From: Arthrobacter antibioticus
GTDB lineage: Bacteria; Actinomycetota; Actinomycetes; Actinomycetales; Micrococcaceae
DNA length: 64,000 nt
Direction: 5' to 3'
Assembly: GCF_030063205.1 (NCBI RefSeq)
Contig: NZ_JASISQ010000002.1
Span: 248,001 to 312,000, forward strand
Positions 34,860-45,242 of this stretch are shown in pieces. Below the pieces are notes generated by a model that did not search any database, was not told where the DNA came from, and saw only the letters and a program-made list of their open reading frames with translations. Each line of letters starts with the position of its first letter. Position 1 is the first letter of the stretch. The translations under genes and the position numbers were made by a program.

Positions 34860-36152
34860 ATGCCAGCAATCGTAATCGTAGGCGCCCAGTGGGGTGACGA
34901 AGGTAAAGGCAAGGCCACCGATCTTCTAGGTGGTTTGGTCGACTATGTTGTCAAGCCCAATGGCGGCAACAACGCAGGGCACACAGTAGTTGTAGGCGGT
35001 GAGAAGTATGAGCTCAAGCTCCTTCCAGCCGGTATTCTAAGCCCCAATGCAACACCCATCATCGGCAACGGTTGCGTGGTGAACCTTGAAGCCCTATTTG
35101 AAGAAATTGAGGGACTGGAAGCGCGCGGGGCGGACACCTCCAAGCTGCGTATTTCAGCCAACGCGCACCTCGTGGCCCCGTACCACCAGGTGTTGGATAA
35201 GGTCACGGAACGCTTCCTTGGCAGCCGCGCCATCGGCACAACGGGTCGCGGCATTGGGCCGGCCTACATGGACAAGGTGGCTCGTCTGGGGATCCGCGTT
35301 CAAGACCTCTTTGACGAATCGATTTTGCGGCAAAAAGTGGAAGGCTCACTTAAGCAAAAGAATGAACTTCTTGTGAAGGTCTACAACCGCCGCGACGTTG
35401 AAGTGGAGGAAGTGGTTGAGTACTTCCTGAGTTTCGCGCAGCGTGTACGTCCTATGGTTATCGACGCAACTTATGTGTTGAATGAGGCGTTGGACCGTGG
35501 CGAAGTTGTGCTCATGGAGGGTGGCCAGGCAACCTTCTTGGATGTTGATCATGGCACCTACCCGTTCGTGACCTCATCCAACCCCACAGCGGGAGGTGCA
35601 AGCGTTGGCTCAGGCATTGGCCCCACCCGCATCACGCGCGCTGTAGGTATTATCAAGGCCTACACAACGCGGGTTGGCGCCGGCCCGTTCCCCACCGAAC
35701 TGTTCGATGACATGGGCATCTACCTGCAGAAGACTGGCGGAGAGTTTGGCGTCAATACCGGGCGCCCCCGCCGCTGCGGCTGGTATGACGCCCTCCTTGC
35801 CCGCCACGCGTCTCGTGTGAACGGCTTCACCGATTACTTCGTCACCAAGCTGGACGTGCTCACAGGAATCGAACAGATTCCTGTCTGCGTTGCCTATGAC
35901 GTTGATGGTGTGCGACATGATGAAATGCCCATGACGCAGACTGAGTTTCACCACGCCAAGCCCATTTACGAGTACTTCCCCGGTTGGACCGAGGACATCA
36001 GCACGGCACGGACCATGGAAGACTTGCCGGAAAACGCGCGCAGCTACATCCTGGCGCTTGAAGGCATGTCTGGTACCCGGATCTCTGCCATTGGCGTAGG
36101 GCCGGATCGGGATCAGACGATTGTCCGGCACGACCTGATCAACGATAAGTAG
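34860..36152 (+). CDS. purA: Adenylosuccinate synthetase
   Basis: Joins IMP and aspartate using GTP, the first committed step to AMP. 430 residues from the ATG at 34860, with GGGGGAGGG upstream; an ATG at 34839 is in frame but gives a non-family extension. The GTP-binding WGDEGKGK (about 11-18) holds the catalytic Asp. [24 protein letters not shown] and TGRPRRCGW also match. fba-DUF3151 lies 8 kb upstream; in many relatives these are near neighbours, so the nitrite reductase and formamidase genes look inserted between. Confidence 0.97.
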   Translation: MPAIVIVGAQWGDEGKGKATDLLGGLVDYVVKPNGGNNAGHTVVVGGEKYELKLLPAGILSPNATPIIGNGCVVNLEALFEEIEGLEARGADTSKLRISANAHLVAPYHQVLDKVTERFLGSRAIGTTGRGIGPAYMDKVARLGIRVQDLFDESILRQKVEGSLKQKNELLVKVYNRRDVEVEEVVEYFLSFAQRVRPMVIDATYVLNEALDRGEVVLMEGGQATFLDVDHGTYPFVTSSNPTAGGASVGSGIGPTRITRAVGIIKAYTTRVGAGPFPTELFDDMGIYLQKTGGEFGVNTGRPRRCGWYDALLARHASRVNGFTDYFVTKLDVLTGIEQIPVCVAYDVDGVRHDEMPMTQTEFHHAKPIYEYFPGWTEDISTARTMEDLPENARSYILALEGMSGTRISAIGVGPDRDQTIVRHDLINDK

Positions 36153-36194
36153 CCGGTGCCTAAAGAGGGTTGCCCCTAGCTGTACCGAACGCCG

Positions 36195-36246
36195 GGCAAG
36201 GGCGACGTGCGGAACTAAAGTTCCGCGCGTCGTCCTTGCCTTTTTT
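36195..36246 (+). terminator. Terminator of purA
   Basis: GGCAAGG...GCGGAAC pairs with GTTCCGC...CCTTGCC around TAAA (36195-36240), with small mismatches, followed by six T at 36241-36246. Confidence 0.92.
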
Positions 36247-36325
36247 GCTGTGGTGAAGGATGCAGGGCCGCGGCAGCGGAATCTCGGGCTAGGCTGGTTG
36301 GATCAGAAATCCACCGAAAGGACGC

Positions 36326-37138
36326 ATGGCCATGAAAGTCAGTGTTGGACAGTTCAACCCAGGTCCCGATGTCACGGCAAACCTGGATACCATGCGCCGT
36401 CTTTCGACAACGGCGGCACAAGAAGGCAGCAAACTCATCCTGTTCCCGGAGGAGGCAATGTTCTCCGTTGGCCGGGTAGTAGGTGATTTTGTGGCTGCAG
36501 TTGATGCGAATTGGAGCACATTTGTGCAGGGCCTGTCCATGGTTGCTGCCGAGGTGGGGATCGCCATCATTGCCGGTGGGTATGAATCAAGCGGCGAAAA
36601 CCGTCCGTACAACACTGTTGTTGCTGTTGGGGATGACGGTGAGATCCTGGGCACCTACCGGAAACTGCACCTGTACGATGCCTTTTCTTACCAGGAATCC
36701 ACCCGAATCAAGCCTAGCGACAGGGGCATGACGACGGTTGACGTTGGCGGTTTCAAGGTGGGCATCATGACCTGCTACGACATCCGATTCCCGGAACTCG
36801 CGCGCGCGCTGGCCGTCTCAGGAGCGGACCTGATCTGTGTCTCGGCTGCCTGGTTCAAGGGTGAACACAAAATCGAGCATTGGGAGACTCTCCTTAAAGC
36901 TCGTGCCATCGAAAATACGTGCTGGGTGGCGGCTGCCGGAACATCCAGCAAGCACTGCATCGGGCATTCGGTGATTCTTGACCCTATGGGGATCCCGGCC
37001 GACTTCCTCAATGACGAAGATGAAGGCGTAGCGACTACCGATGTTACCCACAGGCGTATTGAAGAAGTTCGAGAGTTCCTGCCCGTATTACTCAACCGCC
37101 GATTTGAAAGTAATTCAGTGGTGGTCCCTGCCAGCTGA
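36326..37138 (+). CDS. Carbon-nitrogen hydrolase (nitrilase superfamily amidase)
   Basis: 270 residues with the Glu-Lys-Cys triad: Glu in LFPEEAMF (about 40-47), Lys in YRKLHLYDAF (about 112) and Cys in GIMTCYDIRFPELAR (about 150). This branch includes omega-amidases and deaminated-glutathione amidases, and the DAFSYQES segment supports that group. It hydrolyses a small amide to acid and ammonia; exact substrate unknown. AAAGGA lies before the ATG. Alone after the purA terminator. Confidence 0.9.
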   Translation: MAMKVSVGQFNPGPDVTANLDTMRRLSTTAAQEGSKLILFPEEAMFSVGRVVGDFVAAVDANWSTFVQGLSMVAAEVGIAIIAGGYESSGENRPYNTVVAVGDDGEILGTYRKLHLYDAFSYQESTRIKPSDRGMTTVDVGGFKVGIMTCYDIRFPELARALAVSGADLICVSAAWFKGEHKIEHWETLLKARAIENTCWVAAAGTSSKHCIGHSVILDPMGIPADFLNDEDEGVATTDVTHRRIEEVREFLPVLLNRRFESNSVVVPAS

Positions 37139-37201
37139 AACTCGCCGTTGACGCCAGCGACCAGCTGTCATTAGTGTCAAGAGTACGAGCAGGAGGCAAT
37201 C

Positions 37202-37714
37202 ATGAATGACGAGAAGATTTGGGCAGTGCTGGAAGTGATGTATCCAGGGGCACTTGAAGATGTGCCGTTGGATGGGCAATGGCTCAAGCCACCTTTTGCC
37301 GATGATGCATCCGGGCGTGCAATCGTTTGCAACGACGAGGATTTCCAGTTCGTGGTTGTCGATCGCAGCAGCACCGCCCTGATGTATGTCTGTGAAGATG
37401 AAGAGACTCTCATCGCCTCTTCTTTGGAAACCTTTCCGGCCATTGTGGCGGCGTGGGCTTCCATTGACAGGGACACTGTTGGGCCGGAAGATGATGAGGA
37501 CTTTTCCGAGGTAAAAAAATCTTTCCACACCCAATTGCTGGCCCTTGATCCTGGTGCAGCGGCACCCAATGAGTTCTGGGCGGCTTACACGGAAGAGCTC
37601 ACCAGCACCGATTACGTGGACATTGATGACCTGCCTGAAGAGGACGAAGAGCAAGAAACCGACTCCGGGGACAACGACCGGCCCGGCACGGGTGAATCAT
37701 TCGTTGACGCCTAA
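37202..37714 (+). CDS. Unknown acidic protein, possibly SUKH-like
   Basis: 170 residues with an excellent AGGAGGCAATC ribosome site. The central part (AIVCNDEDFQFVVVDRSST then SSLETFPAIVAAWASI) has the beta-strand and closing helix pattern of SUKH-4-type immunity or housekeeping proteins, but similarity is weak. The C-terminus is a very acidic disordered tail (EEDEEQE). No toxin gene is nearby, so an immunity role is not supported by context. Confidence 0.65.
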   Translation: MNDEKIWAVLEVMYPGALEDVPLDGQWLKPPFADDASGRAIVCNDEDFQFVVVDRSSTALMYVCEDEETLIASSLETFPAIVAAWASIDRDTVGPEDDEDFSEVKKSFHTQLLALDPGAAAPNEFWAAYTEELTSTDYVDIDDLPEEDEEQETDSGDNDRPGTGESFVDA

Positions 37715-37791
37715 ATAAAGAAGCGAAATATTGTTCCTAACCGCGACCGTCACGAACGGACTGAGGCGACCACTGCGGTTACGCTTCAGAT

Positions 37792-38208
37792 ATGGCACAC
37801 ATCAATGACCCGGAGCTGATCCGTACACTTATGACCACCCCGGGGCGCTGGGCCGTGGTGGGACTTTCCAATAATCCTCAGCGTGCTGCTTTCGAGGTGG
37901 CCCGCTTTCTGCAGCGGGACCTTGGCCAGGAGATTATTCCCGTGAGCTTAAAGGGTGATGACGTCCATGGTGCACAGGGCTATAAAACACTCGCCGCAGT
38001 GCCAGGGAGCATTGATGTGGTTGATTGCTTTGTGAATTCTTCCCGAGTGGGGGAGGTTGTGGATCAGGCTATAGCCGTGGGTGCCAAAGCGGTTTGGCTT
38101 CAGCTGGGTGTGGTTGATGAGGCTGCCGCCGCGCGGGCAACCGCAGCCGGACTAGACGTGGTTATGGACACCTGTCCCAAAATTGAAGCCGGACCCCTGG
38201 GGCTTTAA
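37792..38208 (+). CDS. CoA-binding (Rossmann) domain protein
   Basis: 138 residues, the stand-alone YccU-type CoA_binding family. The dinucleotide-like WAVVGLSNNPQRAAFEVARFL (split region about 20-40), IPVSLKGDDVHGAQGYKTLAAVP, VDCFVNS and KAVWLQLGVVDE follow the order seen in succinyl-CoA synthetase alpha-like folds. Enzymatic role unknown. No ribosome site is evident before the ATG, so a leaderless message is possible. Confidence 0.88.
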   Translation: MAHINDPELIRTLMTTPGRWAVVGLSNNPQRAAFEVARFLQRDLGQEIIPVSLKGDDVHGAQGYKTLAAVPGSIDVVDCFVNSSRVGEVVDQAIAVGAKAVWLQLGVVDEAAAARATAAGLDVVMDTCPKIEAGPLGL

Positions 38209-38283
38209 CCTCAAAGTCCACTCCCGTCATGCATCTTTGCAGGCAGTACCCCCACGCGCCCATACCCAGCCCGAAAAGAAGAC

Positions 38284-39174
38284 ATGCCACGCCATCTTCA
38301 CCAATCCCGCCGCCTCAACCGCGTGATCGGTTCGCTGAGTATTGCCTTCGTCCTGTTTCTGGCCGCAGTGGGCGTTTGGTACGTGCTCACCACCTCCGCA
38401 AACTCCACAGCGGCGTCTCCGGCGGCAGCGCTCTCTCCTGCCCCAACCCCGGCGAGAGAAACTCCTTGGGCACCTGCGCGGGCTTCAACACCGTCCGCAC
38501 CTGTTCCGACCCCTGACGCTAGCCCGGCCACAGGACATGCCGATACTCTTGACGGATTGATTCCGGACTACGTGCTGCCGCCCATCGAAAACGGGATGGT
38601 CCCTGTACTGACCAAAATTCCGACAGCACAGAAGGTGGTGTTTCTGACCCTTGATGATGGAGCTGTGAGGCGGGACTCGGATCTGTTGCTGCTTGAAGAG
38701 GAACGCATCAAAGCGTCGCTGTTTTTGGCACACACTTTCATTGCCTCGGACCCGGCTTTTTACCATAAGTATATGGCGGGCGGACACCTGGTTGAGAACC
38801 ACAGCATGAGCCACAATTTGGGATTCATCAACTTGAGCTACGAACAGCAGAAGGCTGAAATCTGTGGCATGGCCGACTTTGCGGAAAAACAGTACGGCCG
38901 GCGTCCGGTCCTTTTCCGGCCACCCGGGGGACCCTACACTCAGGCAACACGACAAGCAGCAGCTGCGTGCGGCATGAAAGCGATCGTGGACTGGGAAAGC
39001 AAGGCAAATGCGGGGGGAATGGATTATCAAGTGGGAGCGGCGCTGCGACCGGGTGAGATTGTGCTGATGCATTTCCGCCCAGAGTTCCCTGCTGACCTGG
39101 CTGCTTTTGTGAAAGCACAGAAGGCGGCAGGTCTGAAGGTTGTGCTGCTGGAGGACTATTTGGGTGTGAAGTAA
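38284..39174 (+). CDS. Secreted polysaccharide deacetylase (CE4 / NodB fold)
   Basis: 296 residues. The N-terminus has a signal anchor (about 14-38) and a Pro/Ala/Thr-rich stalk up to about 90. The NodB domain has motif 1 FLTLDDGAVRR (canonical TFDDG, here LDDG), motif 2 HxxxH in ENHSMSHN, motif 3 RPPGGPYT and motif 5 VLMHFRP. Metal ligands are therefore the second Asp and two His. It likely removes acetyl groups from peptidoglycan or a surface glycan outside the membrane. Confidence 0.9.
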   Translation: MPRHLHQSRRLNRVIGSLSIAFVLFLAAVGVWYVLTTSANSTAASPAAALSPAPTPARETPWAPARASTPSAPVPTPDASPATGHADTLDGLIPDYVLPPIENGMVPVLTKIPTAQKVVFLTLDDGAVRRDSDLLLLEEERIKASLFLAHTFIASDPAFYHKYMAGGHLVENHSMSHNLGFINLSYEQQKAEICGMADFAEKQYGRRPVLFRPPGGPYTQATRQAAAACGMKAIVDWESKANAGGMDYQVGAALRPGEIVLMHFRPEFPADLAAFVKAQKAAGLKVVLLEDYLGVK

Positions 39175-39238
39175 CTTTCCGCCCCGTAGCCCGGAAGTGG
39201 ACGAGCGGTGACCCTCGCCAAGCTGTAGCGTTAGATCC

Positions 39239-39814
39239 ATGACGGCAATTATTTACTACACTGCGGCAACGTTGAACGGCTTTTTGGCTGATTCAAACCA
39301 TTCACTGGAGTGGCTTTTTGCTGTGGATGAAACGGATGGGCCGGACCTTGCCGCGTTCATGGACACGGTGGGTGTTTTCGTTGAGGGAGCATCAACTTAC
39401 GAATGGGTCTTAGCGGCTGAGAACCTGATTGCAGAACCGCAAAAGTGGCAGCAATATTACGGCAGGAAACCCACCTACGTCTTCACTAGCCGCACGTTGC
39501 CCGTGCCCGAGGGAGCCGACGTTCGCTTCGTTAACGGTCCTGTGGCTCACGTGCTGGCGGAGATCAAGGACGCTGCGCGGGAGAAGAACGTTTGGGTTGT
39601 AGGAGGAGGAGACGTGGCCGGTCAGTTCCTTGACTGCGATGCTTTAGATGAAATCACTCTCACAGTGGCTCCGGCGGCACTGGTTGCGGGGATGCCGTTG
39701 CTACCCAGGACACTCGGTGCCGAGCGGCTCAAGCTCCGTAGCGTCAGCCAACAAGGCGAATTCGCCGTCCTGAACTATGAGGTCCGTCCTGGCGTAAATG
39801 GGGCCCAGCCATGA
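39239..39814 (+). CDS. Dihydrofolate reductase-like (RibD C-terminal) protein
   Basis: 191 residues of the RibD_C/DHFR-like fold: ATLNGFLADSNHSLEWLF at the start, GASTYEWVL and the nucleotide-binding VWVVGGGDVAGQFLD (about 119-133). Such stand-alone proteins are NADPH reductases of unknown substrate, not the essential FolA. The stop overlaps the next start by 4 bases. Confidence 0.9.
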   Translation: MTAIIYYTAATLNGFLADSNHSLEWLFAVDETDGPDLAAFMDTVGVFVEGASTYEWVLAAENLIAEPQKWQQYYGRKPTYVFTSRTLPVPEGADVRFVNGPVAHVLAEIKDAAREKNVWVVGGGDVAGQFLDCDALDEITLTVAPAALVAGMPLLPRTLGAERLKLRSVSQQGEFAVLNYEVRPGVNGAQP

Positions 39815-40215
39815 GTATCAGTGTGGATATCTTGCGTGCTGCAGCTCTGGCTCTGACGGGTGCATATGAAGACTTCCCGTTTGGGCCGGAAATTAGTGTT
39901 TTTAAGGTCAAGGCGCCAAGCGGGGATCGCCCAGGAAAAGTGTTTGCGTTAGGTGATCTAGAGGGTGAGCCGTTGCGCATCAGCTACAAATGCGATCCTG
40001 AGCTGGCCCCAGTGCTGCGTGCGGCGAATCCCGGAATTACCGGTGCGTACCATATGAACAAAAGGCATTGGAACTCCGTGGATACCTCGTTGGTGGAGAC
40101 CCAAATGGTCCTGGACATGCTGGAGGATTCTTACGATCTGGTGGTGGATGGCTTGTCCAAGAAGCAACAAGTTTCGTTGAAATGGAGTGCGCGTGTCGGA
40201 AAAAACTATTCCTAG
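39811..40215 (+). CDS. MmcQ/YjbR-family protein
   Basis: 134 residues with the CyaY-like DNA-binding fold of the MmcQ/YjbR family. PFGPEISVFKVKAPS, FALGDLEGEPLRISYKCDPELA and the ITGAYHMNKRHWNSVDTS segment are typical. Function is poorly known. Coupled to its neighbours by overlaps at both ends. Confidence 0.88.
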   Translation: MSISVDILRAAALALTGAYEDFPFGPEISVFKVKAPSGDRPGKVFALGDLEGEPLRISYKCDPELAPVLRAANPGITGAYHMNKRHWNSVDTSLVETQMVLDMLEDSYDLVVDGLSKKQQVSLKWSARVGKNYS

Positions 40216-40768
40216 TTTGAACTACCCATACCTTGGATTGACCCGTTTGGCGGCACAAAAAAGTGTTGGCGAAATGGAATGGCCGCAGGGCTTTGACCAC
40301 GTCGATAAGACTATGGCGGTTGGAGCGGGATCCGAGGCTTACACAGCGCTGGCCGAGGGCATCATGACCTGGGAGATTCAACGGCGTTCCGGTCTGCAAG
40401 TCTCGGCACCGCCGCGGGCGGTAGTTGGTGCCCGCGTTGTCAGTGGGTTTGGGGTGGGCAGACTCCGGCTTCCGGCACCCTGCGAAGTGGTCTGGGCGCT
40501 GGAATCCAAGACGCTCTCTGGGCCCGACGGCAGTGAGGTTCAGATGACAGGTTTTGGGTATGGCACTTTGCCTGGGCATCCGGCGTTGGGCGAGGAGGCG
40601 TTCATCGCGATGAAAGCCTCTGATGGTCGCGTGTTCTTTAGATTGTTGGCTTTCAGTAAGCCTGCAGGGTTTATCTACGCCTTGGGCGCCCCTGTTACAA
40701 AACTCGCCCAAGCCGGTGTTAGCCGGTCGTATCAAAAGGCCGCACGCACACTAGCAGGAGGTTTTTAG
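40193..40768 (+). CDS. DUF1990 protein
   Basis: 191 residues of the DUF1990 (START-like) family: LNYPYLGLTR at the N-terminus, GFDHVDKTMAVGAGSEAY, the PRAVVGARVVSGFGVGRLRLPAPC strand pair and FGYGTLPGHPALGEEAF. Its start lies inside the previous gene. The GTG at 40193 is chosen because GGAG at 40184 is correctly spaced; GTG 40187 is the alternative. Function unknown. Confidence 0.88.
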   Translation: MSEKTIPSLNYPYLGLTRLAAQKSVGEMEWPQGFDHVDKTMAVGAGSEAYTALAEGIMTWEIQRRSGLQVSAPPRAVVGARVVSGFGVGRLRLPAPCEVVWALESKTLSGPDGSEVQMTGFGYGTLPGHPALGEEAFIAMKASDGRVFFRLLAFSKPAGFIYALGAPVTKLAQAGVSRSYQKAARTLAGGF

Positions 40769-40797
40769 CCACAACTGGGCCCCTCGAAGTTGGGGAA

Positions 40798-43116
40798 CTA
40801 GCCGAAGTATTTCGGCAGGGTGCCCTCGTGTGCTTCGCGGAGTTCGTCCAGTGAAGCACTGAACAGGCCCTGTATGTCCAGGGCTTCACCAGCGGCGTCA
40901 ACAACACCAATGCGTGCAACCGGGAAGTTCCGGGCAGTGCACATGTCGTTGAAACGCACTTCTTCGCTGCGTGGAACCGCCACAATGGCGCGTCCCTGTG
41001 ATTCGGAGAAGAGCAGGGTGAATGCGTCGACGCCGTCACGGGCGCCTACTTCATCCAGGGCCACGCGGGCACCGGTGTTAAAGCGCAGCGCCGACTCAAC
41101 CAAGGCTGCGGCAAGGCCGCCTTCGGAGAGGTCGTGGGCTGAATCGATCATGCCGTCACGGGAGGCGTTGATTAGAATCGCACCCAGTTCGCGTTCGCGC
41201 TCAAGATTCACAGCCGGCGGGAGCCCGCCCAAGTGCCCGCGCAAGTTGGCCCATTCGGAACCGTCCAGGTCATTTGCGGTGTTACCCAGCAGATAAATTG
41301 CCTGGCCATCCTCAGTCCAGCCCGACGGCGTGCGGCGGGCAACGTCGTCGAACTTGCCCAACACGGCTACCACGGGGGTGGGGTGGATGGGTATGGAGCC
41401 AGTCTGGTTGTAGAGCGAAACGTTGCCGCCGGTGACCGGGATGCCAAGCACCATGCAGGCGTCGGAGAGGCCCCGGATGGCTTCGGCCAGCTGCCACATA
41501 ACATCGGAGTCCTCTGGGGAGCCGAAGTTCAAGCAGTCGCTGACAGCCATGGGGATGGCGCCGGAGGTGGCAACGTTGCGGTAAGCCTCAGCCAGGGCAA
41601 GCTGGGCACCGTGGTACGGGTCAAGGAAGGTGTACCGGCCGTTGGCGTCGGTGGCCAGGGCAACACCCAGACCGGTCTGCTCATCAACACGGATCACACC
41701 GGCGTCGTCCGGAAATGCCATGGAGGTGTTGCCGCCCACGTAGCGATCGTACTGGTTGGTGATCCAGTCTTTCGAGCACAGGTTGGGGGAGGAAATGAGT
41801 TCTAAGATGGCAGCTTTGAGTTCCCCCGGTGTGGCGGGGCGGCCAGCGTCCTGAACTGACCCGGTAAAGGTGTCAGCCTGCAGAGCATCCTGCCATTCCG
41901 GACGGGCATAGGGGCGGTCGTACACAGGACCGTCGTGGGCCACCGTGCGGGGATCGACGTCGACAATGACCGCGCCGTCCCACTTGATGATTAACCGGCC
42001 CGTGTCGGTGACTTCGCCAAGCCAGGAGTACTCCACGGCCCACTTATCCATGGCCGCTTCAAATGCGGCAACGTTCTCCGGTGAGACAACAGCCATCATG
42101 CGTTCCTGAGACTCTGACATGAGGATTTCACCAGGTGTCAGGGAAGGATCGCGCAGCAATACGCTAGTCAGCTCAACTTCCATGCCGCCGTCGCCGTTGG
42201 AGGCCAGTTCACTGGTGGCGCAGGAAATACCAGCGGCGCCCAAGTCCTGGATACCTTCAACCAAGGATCCCTTAAACAGTTCCAGGCAGCATTCAATGAG
42301 GACCTTCTCGGCGAAGGGGTCACCGACCTGAACGGCCGGGCGCTTGGAGGGCTTGGTGTCATCGAAGGACTCTGAAGACAGGATCGAGGCCCCGCCAATG
42401 CCGTCGCCACCTGTGCGTGCGCCAAAGAGCACCACTTTATTGCCCTTACCGGAGGCATTAGCCAGGCGAATATCCTCGTGGCGCATGACGCCAACGGCCA
42501 GCGCATTAACTAGAGGATTGCCCTGGTAAATAGAATCAAAGACCATTTCGCCGCCAATATTCGGCAGGCCTAGCGAGTTGCCGTACCCTCCGATTCCAGC
42601 CACTGCACCGTGCATAACCCGGGCTGTGTCCGGGTGGTCAATGGCGCCAAAACGTAGCGGATCCATGACAGCCACCGGGCGTGCACCCATGGAAATGATG
42701 TCGCGGACAATGCCGCCAATGCCAGTAGCTGCGCCTTGGTAGGGCTCAATCATTGATGGTGAGTTGTGGGATTCAATTTTGAACGTCACCGCCCAGCCGT
42801 CGCCCAAGTTGGTGACGCCGGCGTTTTCGCCAATCCCCACCAGCATGTCTTTCTTCATCTCCGGCGTCACCTTTTCGCCGAACTGCCGGAGATGATTCTT
42901 GGAAGACTTGTAGGAGCAGTGCTCGCTCCACATGACCGAGTACATGGCTAGTTCCGCGGCGGTGGGGCGTCGCCCCAGAACTTTCACGACGTCGTCGAAC
43001 TCGTTTTGCTTCAGACCAAGCTCGGCCCAGGGAAGCTCAACCTCGGGGGTGTTGGCCGCATTTTCAACTGTGTCGATGTTGAATTTTTTTGCGGACTCTG
43101 TTGAAATCTCGCTCAT
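40798..43116 (-). CDS. purL: Phosphoribosylformylglycinamidine synthase subunit PurL
   Basis: ATP-dependent synthetase subunit that makes FGAM from FGAR, using ammonia from PurQ. 772 residues, the small PurL type that needs PurQ and PurS. Family marks are [15 protein letters not shown] (about 58-72), [34 protein letters not shown] and the second-half [11 protein letters not shown]. It starts on the base next to the purQ stop. Contains two AIRS-type halves. Confidence 0.97.
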   Translation of the reverse strand: MSEISTESAKKFNIDTVENAANTPEVELPWAELGLKQNEFDDVVKVLGRRPTAAELAMYSVMWSEHCSYKSSKNHLRQFGEKVTPEMKKDMLVGIGENAGVTNLGDGWAVTFKIESHNSPSMIEPYQGAATGIGGIVRDIISMGARPVAVMDPLRFGAIDHPDTARVMHGAVAGIGGYGNSLGLPNIGGEMVFDSIYQGNPLVNALAVGVMRHEDIRLANASGKGNKVVLFGARTGGDGIGGASILSSESFDDTKPSKRPAVQVGDPFAEKVLIECCLELFKGSLVEGIQDLGAAGISCATSELASNGDGGMEVELTSVLLRDPSLTPGEILMSESQERMMAVVSPENVAAFEAAMDKWAVEYSWLGEVTDTGRLIIKWDGAVIVDVDPRTVAHDGPVYDRPYARPEWQDALQADTFTGSVQDAGRPATPGELKAAILELISSPNLCSKDWITNQYDRYVGGNTSMAFPDDAGVIRVDEQTGLGVALATDANGRYTFLDPYHGAQLALAEAYRNVATSGAIPMAVSDCLNFGSPEDSDVMWQLAEAIRGLSDACMVLGIPVTGGNVSLYNQTGSIPIHPTPVVAVLGKFDDVARRTPSGWTEDGQAIYLLGNTANDLDGSEWANLRGHLGGLPPAVNLERERELGAILINASRDGMIDSAHDLSEGGLAAALVESALRFNTGARVALDEVGARDGVDAFTLLFSESQGRAIVAVPRSEEVRFNDMCTARNFPVARIGVVDAAGEALDIQGLFSASLDELREAHEGTLPKYFG

Positions 43117-43869
43117 TTACTTATCTCCCAGAAGTGTGTTCAGCACTGAGGTGAAGAAACCTAAGCCGTCGGTGCCGGTGTGGCCGGGGCCGTACCCTTG
43201 TTCAACGGCGTGTTCCGGGTGCGGCATCAGGCCCACCACGTTCCCTGCCGCATTGGTGATCCCGGCAATGTCGCGTCGGGAACCGTTGGGATTGCCGCCC
43301 AGGTAACGAAAGGCCACCCGGCCCTCAGCTTCGAGGGCGTCAAGAGTTTTCTCATCCGCAATGTACTGACCGTCCTGGTTCTTCAGGACAATCGTGATCT
43401 CTTGGCCTGCGGAGTAAGCGTTTGTCCACGCAGTGGTGTTGTTCTCAACGCGCAGTACCTGGTCCCGGCACAGGAACTTCAGGTGGTCGTTCTTAATCAT
43501 GGAGCCGGGCAGCAAATGTGCCTCGGTTAGGATCTGGAAACCATTGCAAATACCCAAAACTGGCAACTTGGCCTCGGAATTGGCGGCATCAATGATCTTG
43601 GACATCAACGGAGCGAAGCGGGAGATTGCACCGGCGCGCAGGTAGTCACCGTAGGAGAAACCGCCAGGAATGATGACAGCATCAACGTTCGCCAAGACGG
43701 TGTCGCCATGCCAAAGATCGACGGCGGTTGCACCGGAAAGACGCACAGCTCGTGTCGCGTCGCGGTCATCAAGGGTGCCGGGGAAAGTGACGACACCGAT
43801 GCGGGCTCCCGCCAGCCGGGAGTCGAGGGGAGCCTCTGTGGCTGCGCCAATCAGGGGAGTTTCGCTCAT
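43117..43869 (-). CDS. purQ: Phosphoribosylformylglycinamidine synthase subunit PurQ (glutaminase)
   Basis: 250 residues, class I glutamine amidotransferase. [17 protein letters not shown], the nucleophile Cys in [10 protein letters not shown] (about 105) and the C-terminal [10 protein letters not shown] with the catalytic His-Glu are all present. It supplies ammonia to PurL. Two bases separate it from purS. Confidence 0.97.
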   Translation of the reverse strand: MSETPLIGAATEAPLDSRLAGARIGVVTFPGTLDDRDATRAVRLSGATAVDLWHGDTVLANVDAVIIPGGFSYGDYLRAGAISRFAPLMSKIIDAANSEAKLPVLGICNGFQILTEAHLLPGSMIKNDHLKFLCRDQVLRVENNTTAWTNAYSAGQEITIVLKNQDGQYIADEKTLDALEAEGRVAFRYLGGNPNGSRRDIAGITNAAGNVVGLMPHPEHAVEQGYGPGHTGTDGLGFFTSVLNTLLGDK

Positions 43870-43871
43870 AG

Positions 43872-44123
43872 TTAGTCCGCCACAACTTCAACGTTGACTA
43901 CGTCTTCGATGACTGGGTTGGACAGCATGGTCTCAGCGGCTTCCTTGGCCTGGGCCAGGATCTCGTCGGTGACCTCGCCATCAACGAAAAGTTCAAAACG
44001 CTTACCTTGACGGACAGCGGAGAATGCGGTGAAGCCCAATCGGGGAAGTGCGCCAACAATGGCTTTTCCCTGCGGGTCCAGAATTTCGGGCTTGAGCATA
44101 ACGTCGACAACGATCCGGGGCAT
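43872..44123 (-). CDS. purS: PurS subunit of FGAM synthase
   Basis: 83 residues, beginning [19 protein letters not shown], with [10 protein letters not shown]-type core strand [14 protein letters not shown]. It bridges PurQ and PurL in the actinobacterial three-part enzyme. First gene of the operon; AGGAGATCCTTCG lies just upstream. Confidence 0.96.
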   Translation of the reverse strand: MPRIVVDVMLKPEILDPQGKAIVGALPRLGFTAFSAVRQGKRFELFVDGEVTDEILAQAKEAAETMLSNPVIEDVVNVEVVAD

Positions 44124-44247
44124 CGAAGGATCTCCTGGTGATTAAGAGGGGTGGCCGCGGAGGTGCCGTCTTACGCCGTCATATCAGTTCGGTGACAGTG
44201 ACCTGAACCAGTGAAAGTAGCGCTCCGCGAGCTTGCCGTTCCATTCT

Positions 44248-44263
44248 ACGCAAGTGTTTGCGA
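44248..44263. promoter_or_regulatory. PurR-box-like palindrome upstream of purSQL
   Basis: ACGCAAGTGTTTGCGA agrees at 13 of 16 positions with the LacI-family PurR consensus ACGCAAACGTTTNCGT. It lies about 125 bases before purS, between it and the gene at 44321. This suggests repression by a LacI-family protein; which one is unknown. Confidence 0.5.
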
Positions 44264-44320
44264 ACTGTGGAATTGCGGTAGTTTCGGCAGCTTTTTGACC
44301 CCCGAATTCAGAGATTTCGC

Positions 44321-45238
44321 TTAGTTTCTTTGCAGGGCTGCCAAGGCGGCACGGAGCCGTTCACGCAGCACCGCAGCCTCGGCACTAAAAGCCCGTTGAT
44401 GAGCCACGTAATCAGCCTTACCCGCAACAGTCTCAATCTGGATGGGCGGGTAGCCCCATTCGGCAAGGTCGTAGGGAGAGGCGCGCATGTCCATGGCCCG
44501 GATGCGCCAGGACAATTCAAAACAGTCCATGACCAGCTCACTAGGCAGGGCGGGCGTGAGCTTATAGGCCCACTTATACAAGTCCATGTTTGCATGCAGG
44601 CAGCCTGGTTGCTCCAGCTCGCGCTGATTTTCCCGCGTGGGGGTGAGCTCGTTGCGTCCCGAAGCCGCCGGGGTGTAGAAACGGTACGCATCAAAGTGGG
44701 TGCAGCGGATCTTGTTGGTTTCAATGACCTCATCAGTGCCATCAGAGCCTAGCCGCAGCTGCAAATATTCATGCCGCACGGCGGTGGCTTCCTGCTTGTA
44801 AACCATGGCCCATTCATGCAGACCAAAGCAGCCGAACTGTGCTGGCCGGCCCCCGGTTCGGCTTAGGATGATCTCGGCAAAATCCACGGCGTCCTTGCGC
44901 TCGTGCAGGAACTTTTCAAGATCAAGAACGACGGCGGGAGTCTCGCTGGGTGCCCCGGCAAGCTTCCTTTCACCCTCATTTGCAGCACGGTAGAACTTCC
45001 ACGCAAGACGCTCAGCCGCTGCTGAACCGGTGAGAACCACACCAGTGCCCGGGTGCCAACGCGAAAGTTGACCGGGTTTTTGGGTGTAGTAAGTGAAGAG
45101 GAAATCCTCCACGGGGTGCTTTTGATTCGTGGAGCGGCGGGCCAAATATGGTGCGGCATAGCGGTTCACCCGGTTTTGGTGGGCTGCGGCCAAGGTCAGC
45201 CACGTGGGCTCGGCCAACAGTTGCGGGGCGGAGGTCAT
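44321..45238 (-). CDS. Conserved actinobacterial protein of unknown function (305 aa)
   Basis: Soluble, with many aromatic and charged residues: YLARRSTNQKHPVEDFLFTYY, GCFGLHEWAMVY, ETNKIRCTHFDAYRFY and QPGCLHANMDLYKWAYK. I recall homologs sometimes labelled 3-methyladenine DNA glycosylase, but I see no helix-hairpin-helix or catalytic Asp signature to support this. The His/Cys spacing (CTHFD, CLHANMD) could bind a metal. The gene begins 4 bases after the OhrR-like gene stop, so it is likely co-transcribed under the same peroxide-responsive control. Confidence 0.75.
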   Translation of the reverse strand: MTSAPQLLAEPTWLTLAAAHQNRVNRYAAPYLARRSTNQKHPVEDFLFTYYTQKPGQLSRWHPGTGVVLTGSAAAERLAWKFYRAANEGERKLAGAPSETPAVVLDLEKFLHERKDAVDFAEIILSRTGGRPAQFGCFGLHEWAMVYKQEATAVRHEYLQLRLGSDGTDEVIETNKIRCTHFDAYRFYTPAASGRNELTPTRENQRELEQPGCLHANMDLYKWAYKLTPALPSELVMDCFELSWRIRAMDMRASPYDLAEWGYPPIQIETVAGKADYVAHQRAFSAEAAVLRERLRAALAALQRN

Positions 45239-45242
45239 GCTT

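Noticed and set aside
37202-37714. Toxin-antitoxin or polymorphic toxin immunity gene
   Set aside because: Only weak SUKH-like character and no toxin gene on either side.
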